A stretch of 64,000 nucleotides of DNA. It comes from Alitabrizicola rongguiensis (GTDB lineage Bacteria; Pseudomonadota; Alphaproteobacteria; Rhodobacterales; Rhodobacteraceae). Every line of letters begins with the position of its first letter. The stretch's first letter is position 1. The stretch spans positions 124,001 through 188,000 of the forward strand of contig NZ_JAKENF010000005.1 in NCBI RefSeq assembly GCF_021491355.1. The letters run 5' to 3'. The position numbers were made by a program, and so were the translations under genes. The notes under the pieces are model-generated. The model ran no database searches, had not been told where the DNA came from, and saw only the letters and a program-made list of their open reading frames with translations. Positions 52,299-60,917 of this stretch are shown piece by piece.

Positions 52299-53959
52299 GT
52301 GGCCCTCATCCCCTGGCGGTTGCGAAAGACGAGAGCTGGGATCGCCAAAGCCAGAAGGAAACCGGCGGCAGGCAAGAGCATCTGCAAGACGGCATAGGCG
52401 CCGATGATCCGCCGGTTTCCTCCCGAGGACAGGGCGACTGCCTCCGAGGTCAGAGTTGTGATCCGCCCGCCGCCGACCAGGAGTGTCGGCAGATACTGGC
52501 CCACTGAAACCGCAAGCCCAACCGCTGCAGCCGTCAGAACCGGGCGCAGCAGCATTGGCAGGCGCAATTGCCAGAAGGTTCGCGTCTCGCTTGCGCCGAG
52601 CGCGGCCGCCGCAAGGGCGATCCGCCCGTCCCAGGCTCGCCAGGGCGGAGCGAGCGACAGGAAGATATAAGGAAGCACGAACACCAGATGTGTGGCGGCG
52701 ACCGCCAGCAACGTGTCAGCGGCCCCGATCGAAAGGAAAAGCACCTGAAGCCCAGGCAGGAATGCCGTCTGGGGCACGATCAGTGGCAGATAGAGAAGCC
52801 ACATCGCCGCGGTGCCGGGGGCAAGCCGGAACCGCGCTTCGGCTTCCAGACAGCCGAGGCAAAGGGCAAGGGCTGCGCCGGTCGAGATCAGTGCGATCAA
52901 CAGGGTCGTGCCCCCGGTGGCCGTCAGGCTTGGTGCGGTGCGCATCCAGGTCGCAAGGCTCAAGGGCGATGGTAGCGCCTGGGGGAAGGGCCAGAGGCCC
53001 GCCACCGACCAAAGCCCCATGCCGATCATCCCGCCGCCGACGAGGAAAACGATGATTAGCGCCGACGTCGTAGCGCCGGGCGCGATGAGACGGTCAACCG
53101 TCTGACAGCGCCGCCCGCTTTCGGCCCAATGACGCCCGATCCGGGCGATCGGGCGTTCGGCAAGTCGTGCCAGCACCAGCACGGTCGCGACCAGCGCGAG
53201 TTGGAGGAGCGCCCCGGCCGCCGCCGGTCCGCGCCAGGACAGATCGGGATGCATCATCCAGGCGGTGACCTGAACCGAAAGCGGGGGCGGAAGGCTCGGG
53301 CCGAGGATCACGCCCATGTCCACCGCTGTCGTCGCATAGCCAAGAACCGCATAGACCGGCAGGCGGAGTTGTGGCCAGACAGCCGGCAGAACGGCCAAAA
53401 GCCAGCCCCAGACCCGCCCGTAGCCGAGGCTCTGCGTCAGCATCATGCGGCGCGCCGCGTCGGCCTGCGGCAGGGCCGCGAGCAGCATCAGAAGCAGGAA
53501 TGGTATTTCCTTGACCACGAGCCCGAGCGTCAGCGCAATTCCGGCCGTATCGTTCAGGATCAGAAGGTCGGGCGGTGTTGACCATCCTGTTGCCCAGGGC
53601 GAGAGAAGCCGGGCGATCCAGCCCGAGGGTGCGATCAGGAAGGCCAACCCGAGGGCCGCCGCCGCATGGGGCAGGGCCAGAAGCGGCGAGAGCGCGTGCA
53701 TAAGGAGGCCGAAGCGCCGTCCGCCGTGCAACGCTGCGACGATCGCGAGGCTGACGGCAACGGCAAGCACGGTCGAGACAACCCCGGTCACCAGCGACAA
53801 CCGGATCGCGCCACCAAGGCCCGGCCAGTCGATAAGTCGTTCGATGGCATCGGTTCCGATCAGCGGCAGCACAGTGCCTGCAAGGCCCGCAACGACCGGC
53901 CCCGCCATCAGAAGCAGCGTCAGCGTCGGGATCTGGCGCAGGACGGAGGCCTGGCTCAA
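52295..53959 (-). CDS. ynjC: ABC importer permease, fused double unit (YnjC-like)
   Basis: 554 aa with about 12 membrane segments, i.e. two six-helix permease halves in one chain. EAA-type loops are visible, such as AALGASETRTFWQLRLP in the second half and SLGYGRVWGWLLAVLPA in the first. Length and duplication are as in E. coli YnjC. Start overlaps the ynjB stop by 4 nt and the stop overlaps ynjD by 4 nt. Confidence 0.85.
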   Translation of the reverse strand: MSQASVLRQIPTLTLLLMAGPVVAGLAGTVLPLIGTDAIERLIDWPGLGGAIRLSLVTGVVSTVLAVAVSLAIVAALHGGRRFGLLMHALSPLLALPHAAAALGLAFLIAPSGWIARLLSPWATGWSTPPDLLILNDTAGIALTLGLVVKEIPFLLLMLLAALPQADAARRMMLTQSLGYGRVWGWLLAVLPAVWPQLRLPVYAVLGYATTAVDMGVILGPSLPPPLSVQVTAWMMHPDLSWRGPAAAGALLQLALVATVLVLARLAERPIARIGRHWAESGRRCQTVDRLIAPGATTSALIIVFLVGGGMIGMGLWSVAGLWPFPQALPSPLSLATWMRTAPSLTATGGTTLLIALISTGAALALCLGCLEAEARFRLAPGTAAMWLLYLPLIVPQTAFLPGLQVLFLSIGAADTLLAVAATHLVFVLPYIFLSLAPPWRAWDGRIALAAAALGASETRTFWQLRLPMLLRPVLTAAAVGLAVSVGQYLPTLLVGGGRITTLTSEAVALSSGGNRRIIGAYAVLQMLLPAAGFLLALAIPALVFRNRQGMRAT

Positions 53960-55167
53960 GGGGCCACACCGTAGCGCGTAATCCAGTCTGCGGCGATCCG
54001 CGTCATCCAGCTGGCATGTGGCTCCAGCAGCACCGGACGAAGCGCTTGTGGCGGCAGCGTCGCAACCCCCAGCTTCAGCCCTTCGAACCGGGCGCGGTCA
54101 GCGGCCGACAGGGCATCGAGGTTCAGGACCGTCTGAAAGCCGAGAACGTCGGGGTCCTGCGCCCGCGCCTGCACTTCCGGGTCAAGCAGGAGGTTGGCGA
54201 TGACCAGCGCCCCGGCGCGGTGGGCGGCGTTGAAGGGGATGGCGACGAAGCTTGCATTGCCGATGGTGCCGTCCCGCCAGATCATGGTGCGCACCGTATC
54301 CTGCAACTCGCCCGCCGCTATCGCAGCCGAGGCGCGACCTGGATTGAAGGCAAAGGAAAGATCGGTCTCGCCATCGGCCAGCAGCTGTCCAAGCGCCGGC
54401 TCGTTGGCGGGATAAGCCTTGCCTTGCCGCCACAGCGACGGGGTGATCGCATCGAGCCAGGCCCAGAGTGGCGCGGTCGCGGCGGCATAGTCGGCGTCAC
54501 CGACCGGCTTGAGCAGTACGGCCGGGTCGGGCGTGACGTCGTAGAGCACCTGCTTGAGAAAGGTCGCGCCCAGATAGTCTGGCGGCTGCGGATAGGTGAA
54601 GCGGCCCGGATTGGCCTTGGCCCAGTCGAGAAGGGCCGAGGCAGAGGCAGGCGGCTGGGGCAGGCGGGCGCTGTCATACTCGAAGACAAGCTGTGCCATC
54701 GCCCAAGGGCTTTCCAGCCCTCCGGTCGGCTCGGTGAAGTCCATCACGGTTGCGGGTTTGCCGACGGCATCTACCAGGGGCCAGTTGGGCAGGTCCTCGG
54801 CGAAGGGGCCGAACAACAGGCCCGTGCCTTTCATGGCCGCGAAGTTCTCGCCATTGATCCAGATGAGGTCCACCGCGCCGCCCGACGTCTTGCCGGCTTG
54901 TCTTTCAGCCAGCACGCGTGCGACGGCATCAGCGGTGTTGGCCAGCTTCACCTGCTCGAGGCGAACGCCGTAGCGTGTCTCTGCCTGTTGCCCGACCCAA
55001 GCGATGAAGTCGTTGATCTTCGGATCTCCGCCCCAGGCGTGCCAATAGACTGTCTGACCCCGTGCCTCGGCCAAGACGGCCTCCCAGTCCATGGGGGCCG
55101 GACCTGCCCAGGCGGGCAGGGCAAGGCACAGGGCGGCGGCGGTCAGCATGTCGCGGCGGGTCGGCAT
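53956..55167 (-). CDS. ynjB: ABC importer periplasmic substrate-binding protein (YnjB-like)
   Basis: 403 aa. Signal peptide MPTRRDMLTAAALCLALPAW, with an RRDML stretch that may be a twin-arginine signal. The mature protein includes YWHAWGGDPKINDFIAWVG near 43-61, the typical YnjB onset. First gene of the operon. The ligand is unknown. A GAGAAGGAAGC ribosome site supports ATG 55167 over an upstream in-frame start. Confidence 0.85.
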   Translation of the reverse strand: MPTRRDMLTAAALCLALPAWAGPAPMDWEAVLAEARGQTVYWHAWGGDPKINDFIAWVGQQAETRYGVRLEQVKLANTADAVARVLAERQAGKTSGGAVDLIWINGENFAAMKGTGLLFGPFAEDLPNWPLVDAVGKPATVMDFTEPTGGLESPWAMAQLVFEYDSARLPQPPASASALLDWAKANPGRFTYPQPPDYLGATFLKQVLYDVTPDPAVLLKPVGDADYAAATAPLWAWLDAITPSLWRQGKAYPANEPALGQLLADGETDLSFAFNPGRASAAIAAGELQDTVRTMIWRDGTIGNASFVAIPFNAAHRAGALVIANLLLDPEVQARAQDPDVLGFQTVLNLDALSAADRARFEGLKLGVATLPPQALRPVLLEPHASWMTRIAADWITRYGVAP

Positions 55168-55315
55168 CGGCTTCCTTCTCGGCAAGGGCGCTCGTCCGGC
55201 CCATCCATCGGAGCCACAAGATGCCGCGCATGGCGTCGCTGGCAAGGCCCGTCATGGTCACAGCCGGTTGCAAGCGTCCTTCCCATCTGGAAGTTTCGCA
55301 AGAAGGGAGACCGGG

Positions 55316-55924
55316 ATGCTGGATGCGGCGATGCGGCGGGTGATCGACCCGCCTCTTAACGGGATCGGGCGAAAGCTCGCGGCGCGGGGCGTTACGGCCA
55401 ACGCGGTGACTTTGGCCGGCCTTGGCTTCGGTCTTCTGGCGGCGGCGCTCATCGCCCTCGGCGCTCCAGCAGCCGCGCTCCTGCCGTTGGCGCTGTCGCG
55501 GCTGGCCGACGGATTGGATGGAGCAATCGCGCGAAGCGTGGGCAAGACCGATTTCGGCGGGTTTCTCGACATCACCTGCGACTTTCTCTTTTACGCCGCC
55601 GTGCCGCTTGGCTTCGTTCTGCTCGATCCCACGGCCAACGCGCTGCCGGGCGCCACATTGCTGGCCAGCTTCTACGTGAACGGGGCGAGCTTTCTGGGCT
55701 TCGCCATCCTTGCCGCAAAGCGCGGCATCGAGACGCGGCAGCAGGGCGAGAAATCGCTCTACTACAGTGCCGGGCTGTTGGAAGGGACCGAGACGATCCT
55801 GTTCTTTGTCGCCATCTGCCTCTTCCCAGCTTTGTTTCCCCTGTTTTCATGGGGTTTTGCCGCGCTTTGCCTCGTCACGGCGACGGCGCGGGTTCTGCTG
55901 GCGTGGCGGCTCTTCCGCGGTTAG
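55316..55924 (+). CDS. CDP-alcohol phosphatidyltransferase family protein
   Basis: 202 aa with six membrane segments. The catalytic motif is complete: D65, D68-G69, A72-R73, G81, D85 and D89 (DGLDGAIAR ... GGFLDITCD). Such enzymes join a CDP-activated lipid to an alcohol (glycerol-3-phosphate, serine, inositol phosphate). The acceptor is not decidable. Ribosome site AAGGGAG before ATG 55316. Confidence 0.88.
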   Translation: MLDAAMRRVIDPPLNGIGRKLAARGVTANAVTLAGLGFGLLAAALIALGAPAAALLPLALSRLADGLDGAIARSVGKTDFGGFLDITCDFLFYAAVPLGFVLLDPTANALPGATLLASFYVNGASFLGFAILAAKRGIETRQQGEKSLYYSAGLLEGTETILFFVAICLFPALFPLFSWGFAALCLVTATARVLLAWRLFRG

Positions 55925-56030
55925 AGTTTTCGGGCATCTTGCCACAAGAAAATCTGTAACGAGTGATTTCGGCGACGGGCCGCTCTTGCCGTGCAGGACC
56001 TCATGTGGCAAACCCGAATCTGCGAAAACT
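55925..56030. repeat. Long interrupted inverted repeat upstream of the PCMT-tolC genes
   Basis: Outer arms AGTTTTCG (55925-55932) and CGAAAACT (56023-56030); inner arms TTGCCACA (55939-55946) and TGTGGCAA (56004-56011), enclosing 57 bp. It spans the 124-bp gap before the methyltransferase gene and could form a structured mRNA leader or terminator. Confidence 0.5.
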
Positions 56031-56048
56031 AGACGGAAGAGTTCAGTT

Positions 56049-56702
56049 ATGACGGACTTCGCCACCCGCCGCACGATGATGGTCGATACGCAGGTCCGCC
56101 CATCGGACGTGACCAAGTTTCCCATCATCGAAGCGATGCTGACGATCCCGCGCGAGGCCTTCGTGCCGGCCAGCCTGCGGGAAGCGGCCTATGTCGGGGA
56201 AAATCTCGAGATTGCGCCAAACCGGGTCGTTCTGGATCCGCGCACGCTGGCCAAGATCCTTGATGCCGTCGATATCTCGCCAAGCGATCTGGTGCTCGAT
56301 GTCGGCTGCGGCCTTGGCTATTCCTCAGCCGTCGTCGCTCGTCTGGCCGAGGCAGTGATTGCCGTGGAAGAAGATGCGGCGCTGGTTTCGGAGGCCGAAC
56401 TCGCGCTGGCGGGGCAGGGCGTGGACAATGTCGTCGTCTTCACCGGGCCGCTTTCGGCGGGTTCTGGCAAGCATGGCCCCTATGACGTGATCCTGCTGCA
56501 GGGCGCGGTCGAGACGGTTCCGGAGTCGTTGCTGGCTCAGCTCAAGAACGGTGGTCGAATCGCGGCCATCTTCATGTCGGGCGCGCTGGGGACGGTTCAG
56601 ATCGGCCTCAAGGCAGATGGCGTGGTGACGTGGCGGTCAGTGTTCAACGCCTCTGCCCCGGTGCTGCCGGGCTTCGAGGCACGGCACGCCTTCGCTTTGT
56701 AA
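56049..56702 (+). CDS. Protein-L-isoaspartate O-methyltransferase-like protein
   Basis: 217 aa. SAM-binding motif [20 protein letters not shown] (81-100); the onset [11 protein letters not shown] is typical of the alphaproteobacterial PCMT-like protein encoded just before tolC. It probably methylates isoaspartyl residues, though members of this branch may have lost that activity. Start at 56049, 16 bp before tolC at the other end. Confidence 0.83.
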   Translation: MTDFATRRTMMVDTQVRPSDVTKFPIIEAMLTIPREAFVPASLREAAYVGENLEIAPNRVVLDPRTLAKILDAVDISPSDLVLDVGCGLGYSSAVVARLAEAVIAVEEDAALVSEAELALAGQGVDNVVVFTGPLSAGSGKHGPYDVILLQGAVETVPESLLAQLKNGGRIAAIFMSGALGTVQIGLKADGVVTWRSVFNASAPVLPGFEARHAFAL

Positions 56703-56718
56703 GACAGGACTGGAATAG

Positions 56719-58116
56719 ATGAAGGCCGCGCGCACCGTGAAACCAATCCGTTCAATCCTGGCGGCGGCTCTGCTGGCCTGTTCGTGCCTGACGCCGGCCT
56801 GGTCCGAGACGTTGACGGACGCACTGGTATCTGCCTACCGCAACTCGAACCTGATCGAGCAGAACCGCGCTGTCCTTCGCGCCGCCGACGAAGACGTGGC
56901 GCAGGCTGTCGCCTCTCTGCGCCCGGTGATCCAGTTCGTCACCTCGGGCCAGTATGGCTACAACGAGACCATTACCTCGCTTGGCCTTCCGGTCACTGTC
57001 GAGGGGACGACCGGCAACTACGGCCTGCAGGCTTCGATGACGGTCTACGATTTCGGCCGTACCCAATATGCCATAGAAGCTACGCGGCAGACGGTTCTGG
57101 CCACGCGCGAGGCGCTTCTGCAGGTCGAGCAGCAGGTTCTTTTGGCGGCCATCAGCGCTTTTGTGGATGTGCGCCTTCAACAGGAAATCGTGGCGCTGCG
57201 CGAGAACAACGTGCGGGTGCTGAGTGAAGAGCTGAAAGCCACGCAGGACCGGTTCGATGTCGGCGAAGTCACGCGCACCGACGTCGCTCAGGCGCAGTCG
57301 AGCGTCGCCGAGTCGGAGGCGAACCTTGTCGCCGCGCAGGGTGCGCTTGCTTCGGCACGGGAACGCTACAAGGCGGCGACAGGCAATTACCCGGGCAACC
57401 TGACCGCTCCGCCGCCGCCACCGCGCACCGCCGCGACATTGGACGAGGCCAAGCAGATCGCGCTTCGGACCCATCCGGCCATTCGCCAGGCTCAATACCA
57501 GGTCGCCGCAGCCGACTTCGGCGTGCAGCGCGCGAAGGCCAACATGCGCCCTTCGATCAGCGGTACGGCGCAGCTGTCGGTCAATGACGGCGGCTTCCAG
57601 GAAAACGGTCTTGGGATGCAGTTCAGCCAGACCCTTTATGCCGGCGGTCAGCTTGCGTCGATCATGCGTCAGGCAATCGCCAACAGCGACGCGCAGAAGG
57701 CCAATTTGGCGCAGCAAGGCGTCGTCGTTGCGCAGGATGTGGGCATCACCTGGGCAGACCTCGATGCCGCCGAGGCGTCGCTGACCTCGACCGAGCAGCA
57801 GATTGCCGCGGCCGAGATCGCCTTCGAAGGCGTCCGCGAAGAGGCGAATCTGGGCGCCCGGACGACGCTCGACGTGCTGGACGCAGAGCAGACGCTGCTC
57901 GATGCCCGCGCCTCGCGGCTGCGGGTGCTGGCCACGCGCTATGTCAGCACCTACAGCCTGCTTGCCTCGATGGGGCTGCTGACGGTTGACCACCTGAAGC
58001 TTGGAATCCCGACCTACGATCCCGCGGCCTACTACAACGCGGTGCGCAACGCCCCGGCCCACAGCGCCCAAAGCAAGAAGCTTGATCGGATCCTCAAGAC
58101 CATCGGCCAGGACTGA
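56719..58116 (+). CDS. tolC: TolC-family outer-membrane channel
   Basis: 465 aa with a signal peptide (about 1-30, ending CLTPAWS). Two related coiled-coil halves: TLTDALVSAYRNSNLIEQNR begins the first and LDEAKQIALRTHPAIRQAQY the second; ANLGARTTLDVLDAEQTLLD is the classic second-repeat helix. It forms the trimeric exit duct for type I secretion and drug efflux and could serve EmrAB. The usual alphaproteobacterial order PCMT-tolC-(PopZ-like)-valS is kept, with genes inserted before valS. Confidence 0.92.
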   Translation: MKAARTVKPIRSILAAALLACSCLTPAWSETLTDALVSAYRNSNLIEQNRAVLRAADEDVAQAVASLRPVIQFVTSGQYGYNETITSLGLPVTVEGTTGNYGLQASMTVYDFGRTQYAIEATRQTVLATREALLQVEQQVLLAAISAFVDVRLQQEIVALRENNVRVLSEELKATQDRFDVGEVTRTDVAQAQSSVAESEANLVAAQGALASARERYKAATGNYPGNLTAPPPPPRTAATLDEAKQIALRTHPAIRQAQYQVAAADFGVQRAKANMRPSISGTAQLSVNDGGFQENGLGMQFSQTLYAGGQLASIMRQAIANSDAQKANLAQQGVVVAQDVGITWADLDAAEASLTSTEQQIAAAEIAFEGVREEANLGARTTLDVLDAEQTLLDARASRLRVLATRYVSTYSLLASMGLLTVDHLKLGIPTYDPAAYYNAVRNAPAHSAQSKKLDRILKTIGQD

Positions 58117-58211
58117 CCCGTAGCTGATCGCGAAACGACGGATTTCCGCTCTGGCTGTTGTGTCAGGCGCAAAGCGGGACTACCATCTGTGCGAGGCTGC
58201 AAGAGGCGCGC

Positions 58212-58820
58212 ATGTCGGAACCGATGACGAATGTCGAGATCGAGGATGTGCTGTCCTCTATTCGCCGGCTCGTATCGGAGGATTTTCGCGCGCCGCCGTC
58301 AGGCCACGTAAAGACAGTGGAAAAGCTGGTCCTGACGCCGGCCCTGCGGGTCGTCTCCGACAATGACGCGGCCGAGGAGCCGGTTGATCTCCATTCGATC
58401 ATTACGACCGAGGCTGCAGCGGCCGTCGTCGAAACGGCCCTCTCTTCGGCGCAAGACGAATGGGAACCGGATGGCAGCGAGCCCGGCGCTTCGGACTGGG
58501 CGTCGCAGTGGAATGTCGAACGCGACCGCATGGTGCGCCTGCATCTCGGCCAAGCCGGGGGCGCGGCCGTTTCGGAAGAAGATGGGGCCGAGCCGGTCGA
58601 GGACGATCCGAAAGTCCGTTTCCGTGCCGAAGCAAATGACGACAGCGCGTTCCTTGCCGAGGACGAAGTGGCGCCCGGCGAAGACGATCTGCGCGAGATG
58701 GTGCGCGAGATCATCCGGGAGGAGCTTCAGGGCGAGTTGGGAGAGCGGATCACCCGCAGCGTTCGCAAGCTCGTCCGCGCCGAGATCAACCGGGCTCTGG
58801 CGATGCACGACATCCGCTGA
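58212..58820 (+). CDS. PopZ-like (DUF2497) protein
   Basis: 202 aa. The N-terminus VEIEDVLSSIRRLVSEDF closely matches the PopZ opening (MEEILASIRRIISED). A long acidic, A/E-rich linker follows (about 70-150), then a C-terminal helical domain (LREMVREIIREELQGELGER...VRAEINRALA) in the place of the PopZ oligomerisation domain, though with differing residues. In Caulobacter PopZ forms polar condensates that anchor ParB-parS. It sits after tolC and upstream of valS, as in other Alphaproteobacteria. Confidence 0.7.
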   Translation: MSEPMTNVEIEDVLSSIRRLVSEDFRAPPSGHVKTVEKLVLTPALRVVSDNDAAEEPVDLHSIITTEAAAAVVETALSSAQDEWEPDGSEPGASDWASQWNVERDRMVRLHLGQAGGAAVSEEDGAEPVEDDPKVRFRAEANDDSAFLAEDEVAPGEDDLREMVREIIREELQGELGERITRSVRKLVRAEINRALAMHDIR

Positions 58821-58839
58821 TCCCCGAAACCGCAGAATG

Positions 58840-58870
58840 CAAGAGGCGCGCCGACAAGGCGCGCCTCTTG
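58840..58870. terminator. Strong hairpin between PopZ-like gene and convergent hypothetical gene
   Basis: Perfect 13-bp stem (CAAGAGGCGCGCC / GGCGCGCCTCTTG) with GACAA loop, 19 bp after the rightward stop and 23 bp before the leftward stop. Confidence 0.85.
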
Positions 58871-58893
58871 GTTTCCGGGACCGCAGATTGCGA

Positions 58894-59313
58894 TCAGGCC
58901 GCCTCGGCCTCGAGTTCCAGCGCGTGGCGACGTTCGCTTTCCTCGCGCGACAGCGCGACCGAGGTGCGCACACCCTTCGCCACAAATTCCATCAGGCCCT
59001 TCACGACCCGCTCGTTCGGGTCGATCCCGGCGCAGGACAGCACTTCGCGCCCGTCGCGCGAGCGCGCCCACCGGGCGATCTGATCGGGACCGTTCCCGTA
59101 TTTCTTGTCATCCGCGATCGCGTCGTCGAGCGCGGCAAGTACCACGGCGGCAAACAGCTTCCGGGCCCGCTGACCCTGCTCGAAATTGAAAGCCGTGCCG
59201 TCAACGAAATCGACCATCTCGTCGTCCTTTTTCTTGCTCTTGCGTTTTGGGCGTGCCGCGGAATATGGCAATTGCGGCGCGATTCGGGTGCTCTGGTTTG
59301 GAATGACTGTCAT
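58894..59313 (-). CDS. Conserved hypothetical protein (possibly DUF6280)
   Basis: 139 aa. A 32-residue basic leader (KRKSKKKDD) precedes a conserved helical core starting MVDFVDGTAFNFEQGQRARK, with YGNGPDQIARWARSRDGREV in the middle. I associate this core with a Rhodobacterales-restricted family (DUF6280, from memory). AAGGATGC before ATG 59313 supports the longer form; an ATG at 59217 would begin at the core. Divergent from efp. Function unknown. Confidence 0.72.
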   Translation of the reverse strand: MTVIPNQSTRIAPQLPYSAARPKRKSKKKDDEMVDFVDGTAFNFEQGQRARKLFAAVVLAALDDAIADDKKYGNGPDQIARWARSRDGREVLSCAGIDPNERVVKGLMEFVAKGVRTSVALSREESERRHALELEAEAA

Positions 59314-59433
59314 GCATCCTTAGCATGGCTCATAGGCCCTGACTACATGATCTGGTCGCATTGCCAGCCATTCGGACCCGAGATATAGGGGCGGGCAAAC
59401 GCACTTCAACCCTTTGTCAAGGTTTTGCCACAA

Positions 59434-59997
59434 ATGGCGAAGATCAACGGAAACGAAATCCGACCCGGTTTTGTGCTGGAACATGATGGCGGTCTGTGGG
59501 CCGCGGTTAAGGTTTCCCACGTCAAGCCCGGCAAGGGCGGCGCCTTCGCGCAGGTCGAAATGAAGAACCTCCGCGACGGCCGGAAACTGAACGAACGGTT
59601 CCGTTCGGAAGACAAGGTCGAAGAGGTCCGGCTCGACAACAAGGAGCAGCAGTTCCTTTACGAAACCGACGGGCGACTGGTGTTCATGGATGCCGAAACC
59701 TTCGAGCAGATCGAGATCGATGCAGAACTTCTGGGCGACCGCCGGCCGTTCCTGCAGGACGGCATGACCGCGATTGTCGAATACTTCGGCGATGAGCCGC
59801 TGTCGGTCCGTCTGCCGCAGAAGGTCCGCTGCACGGTTGTCGAGACCGAGCCGGTGGTGAAGGGCCAGACCGCCGCAAACAGCTACAAGCCCGCCGTGCT
59901 CGACAATGGCGTGCGGCTGATGGTGCCCCCTTTCATCAGTCAGGATGAGGAAATCTGGGTCCATACCGAGCTGATGGAATACTCGGAGCGCGTCTGA
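59434..59997 (+). CDS. efp: Translation elongation factor P
   Basis: 187 aa, three beta-barrel domains. Domain I carries the modified loop KPGKGGAF (near 35-42) whose tip lysine or arginine is modified in other bacteria. The C-terminal domain contains [17 protein letters not shown] (near 150), typical of EF-P. It rescues ribosomes stalled at polyproline. Weak ribosome site; ATG 59434 begins the standard [12 protein letters not shown] onset. Confidence 0.95.
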   Translation: MAKINGNEIRPGFVLEHDGGLWAAVKVSHVKPGKGGAFAQVEMKNLRDGRKLNERFRSEDKVEEVRLDNKEQQFLYETDGRLVFMDAETFEQIEIDAELLGDRRPFLQDGMTAIVEYFGDEPLSVRLPQKVRCTVVETEPVVKGQTAANSYKPAVLDNGVRLMVPPFISQDEEIWVHTELMEYSERV

Positions 59998-60010
59998 GCT
60001 CTTCCGATCC

Positions 60011-60029
60011 GATTTTTCTGCGAAAAATC
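60011..60029. terminator. Hairpin between efp and ygfZ
   Basis: Perfect 8-bp stem GATTTTTC / GAAAAATC with TGC loop between convergent genes. AT-rich arms provide short T-runs in both directions. Confidence 0.75.
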
Positions 60030-60040
60030 AGAAATTTCGT

Positions 60041-60802
60041 TCAGGCATCCAGCCAGACCTGCGCCGCACCGGCCTGCATCGGCCCTTCGGCGCGGTCGAA
60101 GCGCAGATGCGCCAGCGCCCGGTCGCCCGACCGAGTAAAGAGCGTGCCCGCTTCCTTACCGTCCGACAGCACGGACGTGCCTGGCGCGGCCTCCCCCGCG
60201 ATCCGCACCCGCGCGAGACCCTTGCGCAGGTCCGTCTTGTGCTTCATCCGCGCGGTCACTTCCTGGCCGACGTAGCAGCCCTTGCGGAAATCGACGCCGT
60301 GCAGGCGTTCAAATCCCGCCTCGAGGATGTAGCTGTCCTCAGGCACGAGTTCGATGCCGGTCTCGGGGATCAGATGCTCGACACGGATCGCGTCCCAGTC
60401 GATCGATGGCGCGACGCCCGGTTCGGAGGAGTAGAGCCTCCAGCCAAGCGCGGGATGGCGCGGATCGGCCATCGCCCCCGCGGGCGCGTCGCCAAGCCCG
60501 CGCTGGACATGTAGCGGCAGCACCTCCAGCGCCACATCCGCGCGCAAGCGGTACATCGTCAGCCGTTTCAGCAGGGCGGGGGCGAGGTCCGACTTCACGT
60601 CGATCAGGTAACGCTCGCCTGTGTTCACGACGAAGAAGTCGGCGAGATACTTGCCCTGCGGCGTCAGGAGCGCCGCCCAGACGATGCCCGCTGCCTTCTC
60701 GAGCGGGCGAACCTCGTTCGACACGAGCCCGTGCAGGAAATGGATGGCATCCGCCCCCGAAAGCCCGATCACCGTCCGGTCTGCCGCCGCCTCGCCCTGC
60801 AT
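60041..60802 (-). CDS. ygfZ: YgfZ/GcvT-fold folate-binding protein
   Basis: 253 aa. The signature KGCYVGQE at 174-181 includes the functional cysteine C176. Members are tetrahydrofolate-binding proteins that help build or repair iron-sulfur enzymes. Slightly shorter than E. coli YgfZ. Upstream lies a 115-bp divergent gap shared with the aminotransferase gene. Confidence 0.9.
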   Translation of the reverse strand: MQGEAAADRTVIGLSGADAIHFLHGLVSNEVRPLEKAAGIVWAALLTPQGKYLADFFVVNTGERYLIDVKSDLAPALLKRLTMYRLRADVALEVLPLHVQRGLGDAPAGAMADPRHPALGWRLYSSEPGVAPSIDWDAIRVEHLIPETGIELVPEDSYILEAGFERLHGVDFRKGCYVGQEVTARMKHKTDLRKGLARVRIAGEAAPGTSVLSDGKEAGTLFTRSGDRALAHLRFDRAEGPMQAGAAQVWLDA

Positions 60803-60917
60803 CGTGTGCTCCTGTGCTGGATAAAAGGATAAGGAGCGGGCCGGGAAGGTACAATGCCCGCCGGTTGACCTCGTCGGGACCTCAGCCTAGGCAGGAGATC
60901 TGCTCAGGAGACCGCCG

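Noticed and set aside
55168-55315. Possible riboswitch (TPP-like) ahead of the ynjBCD operon
   Set aside because: No THI-box-like conserved core could be found in the leader; only ordinary GC-rich sequence.
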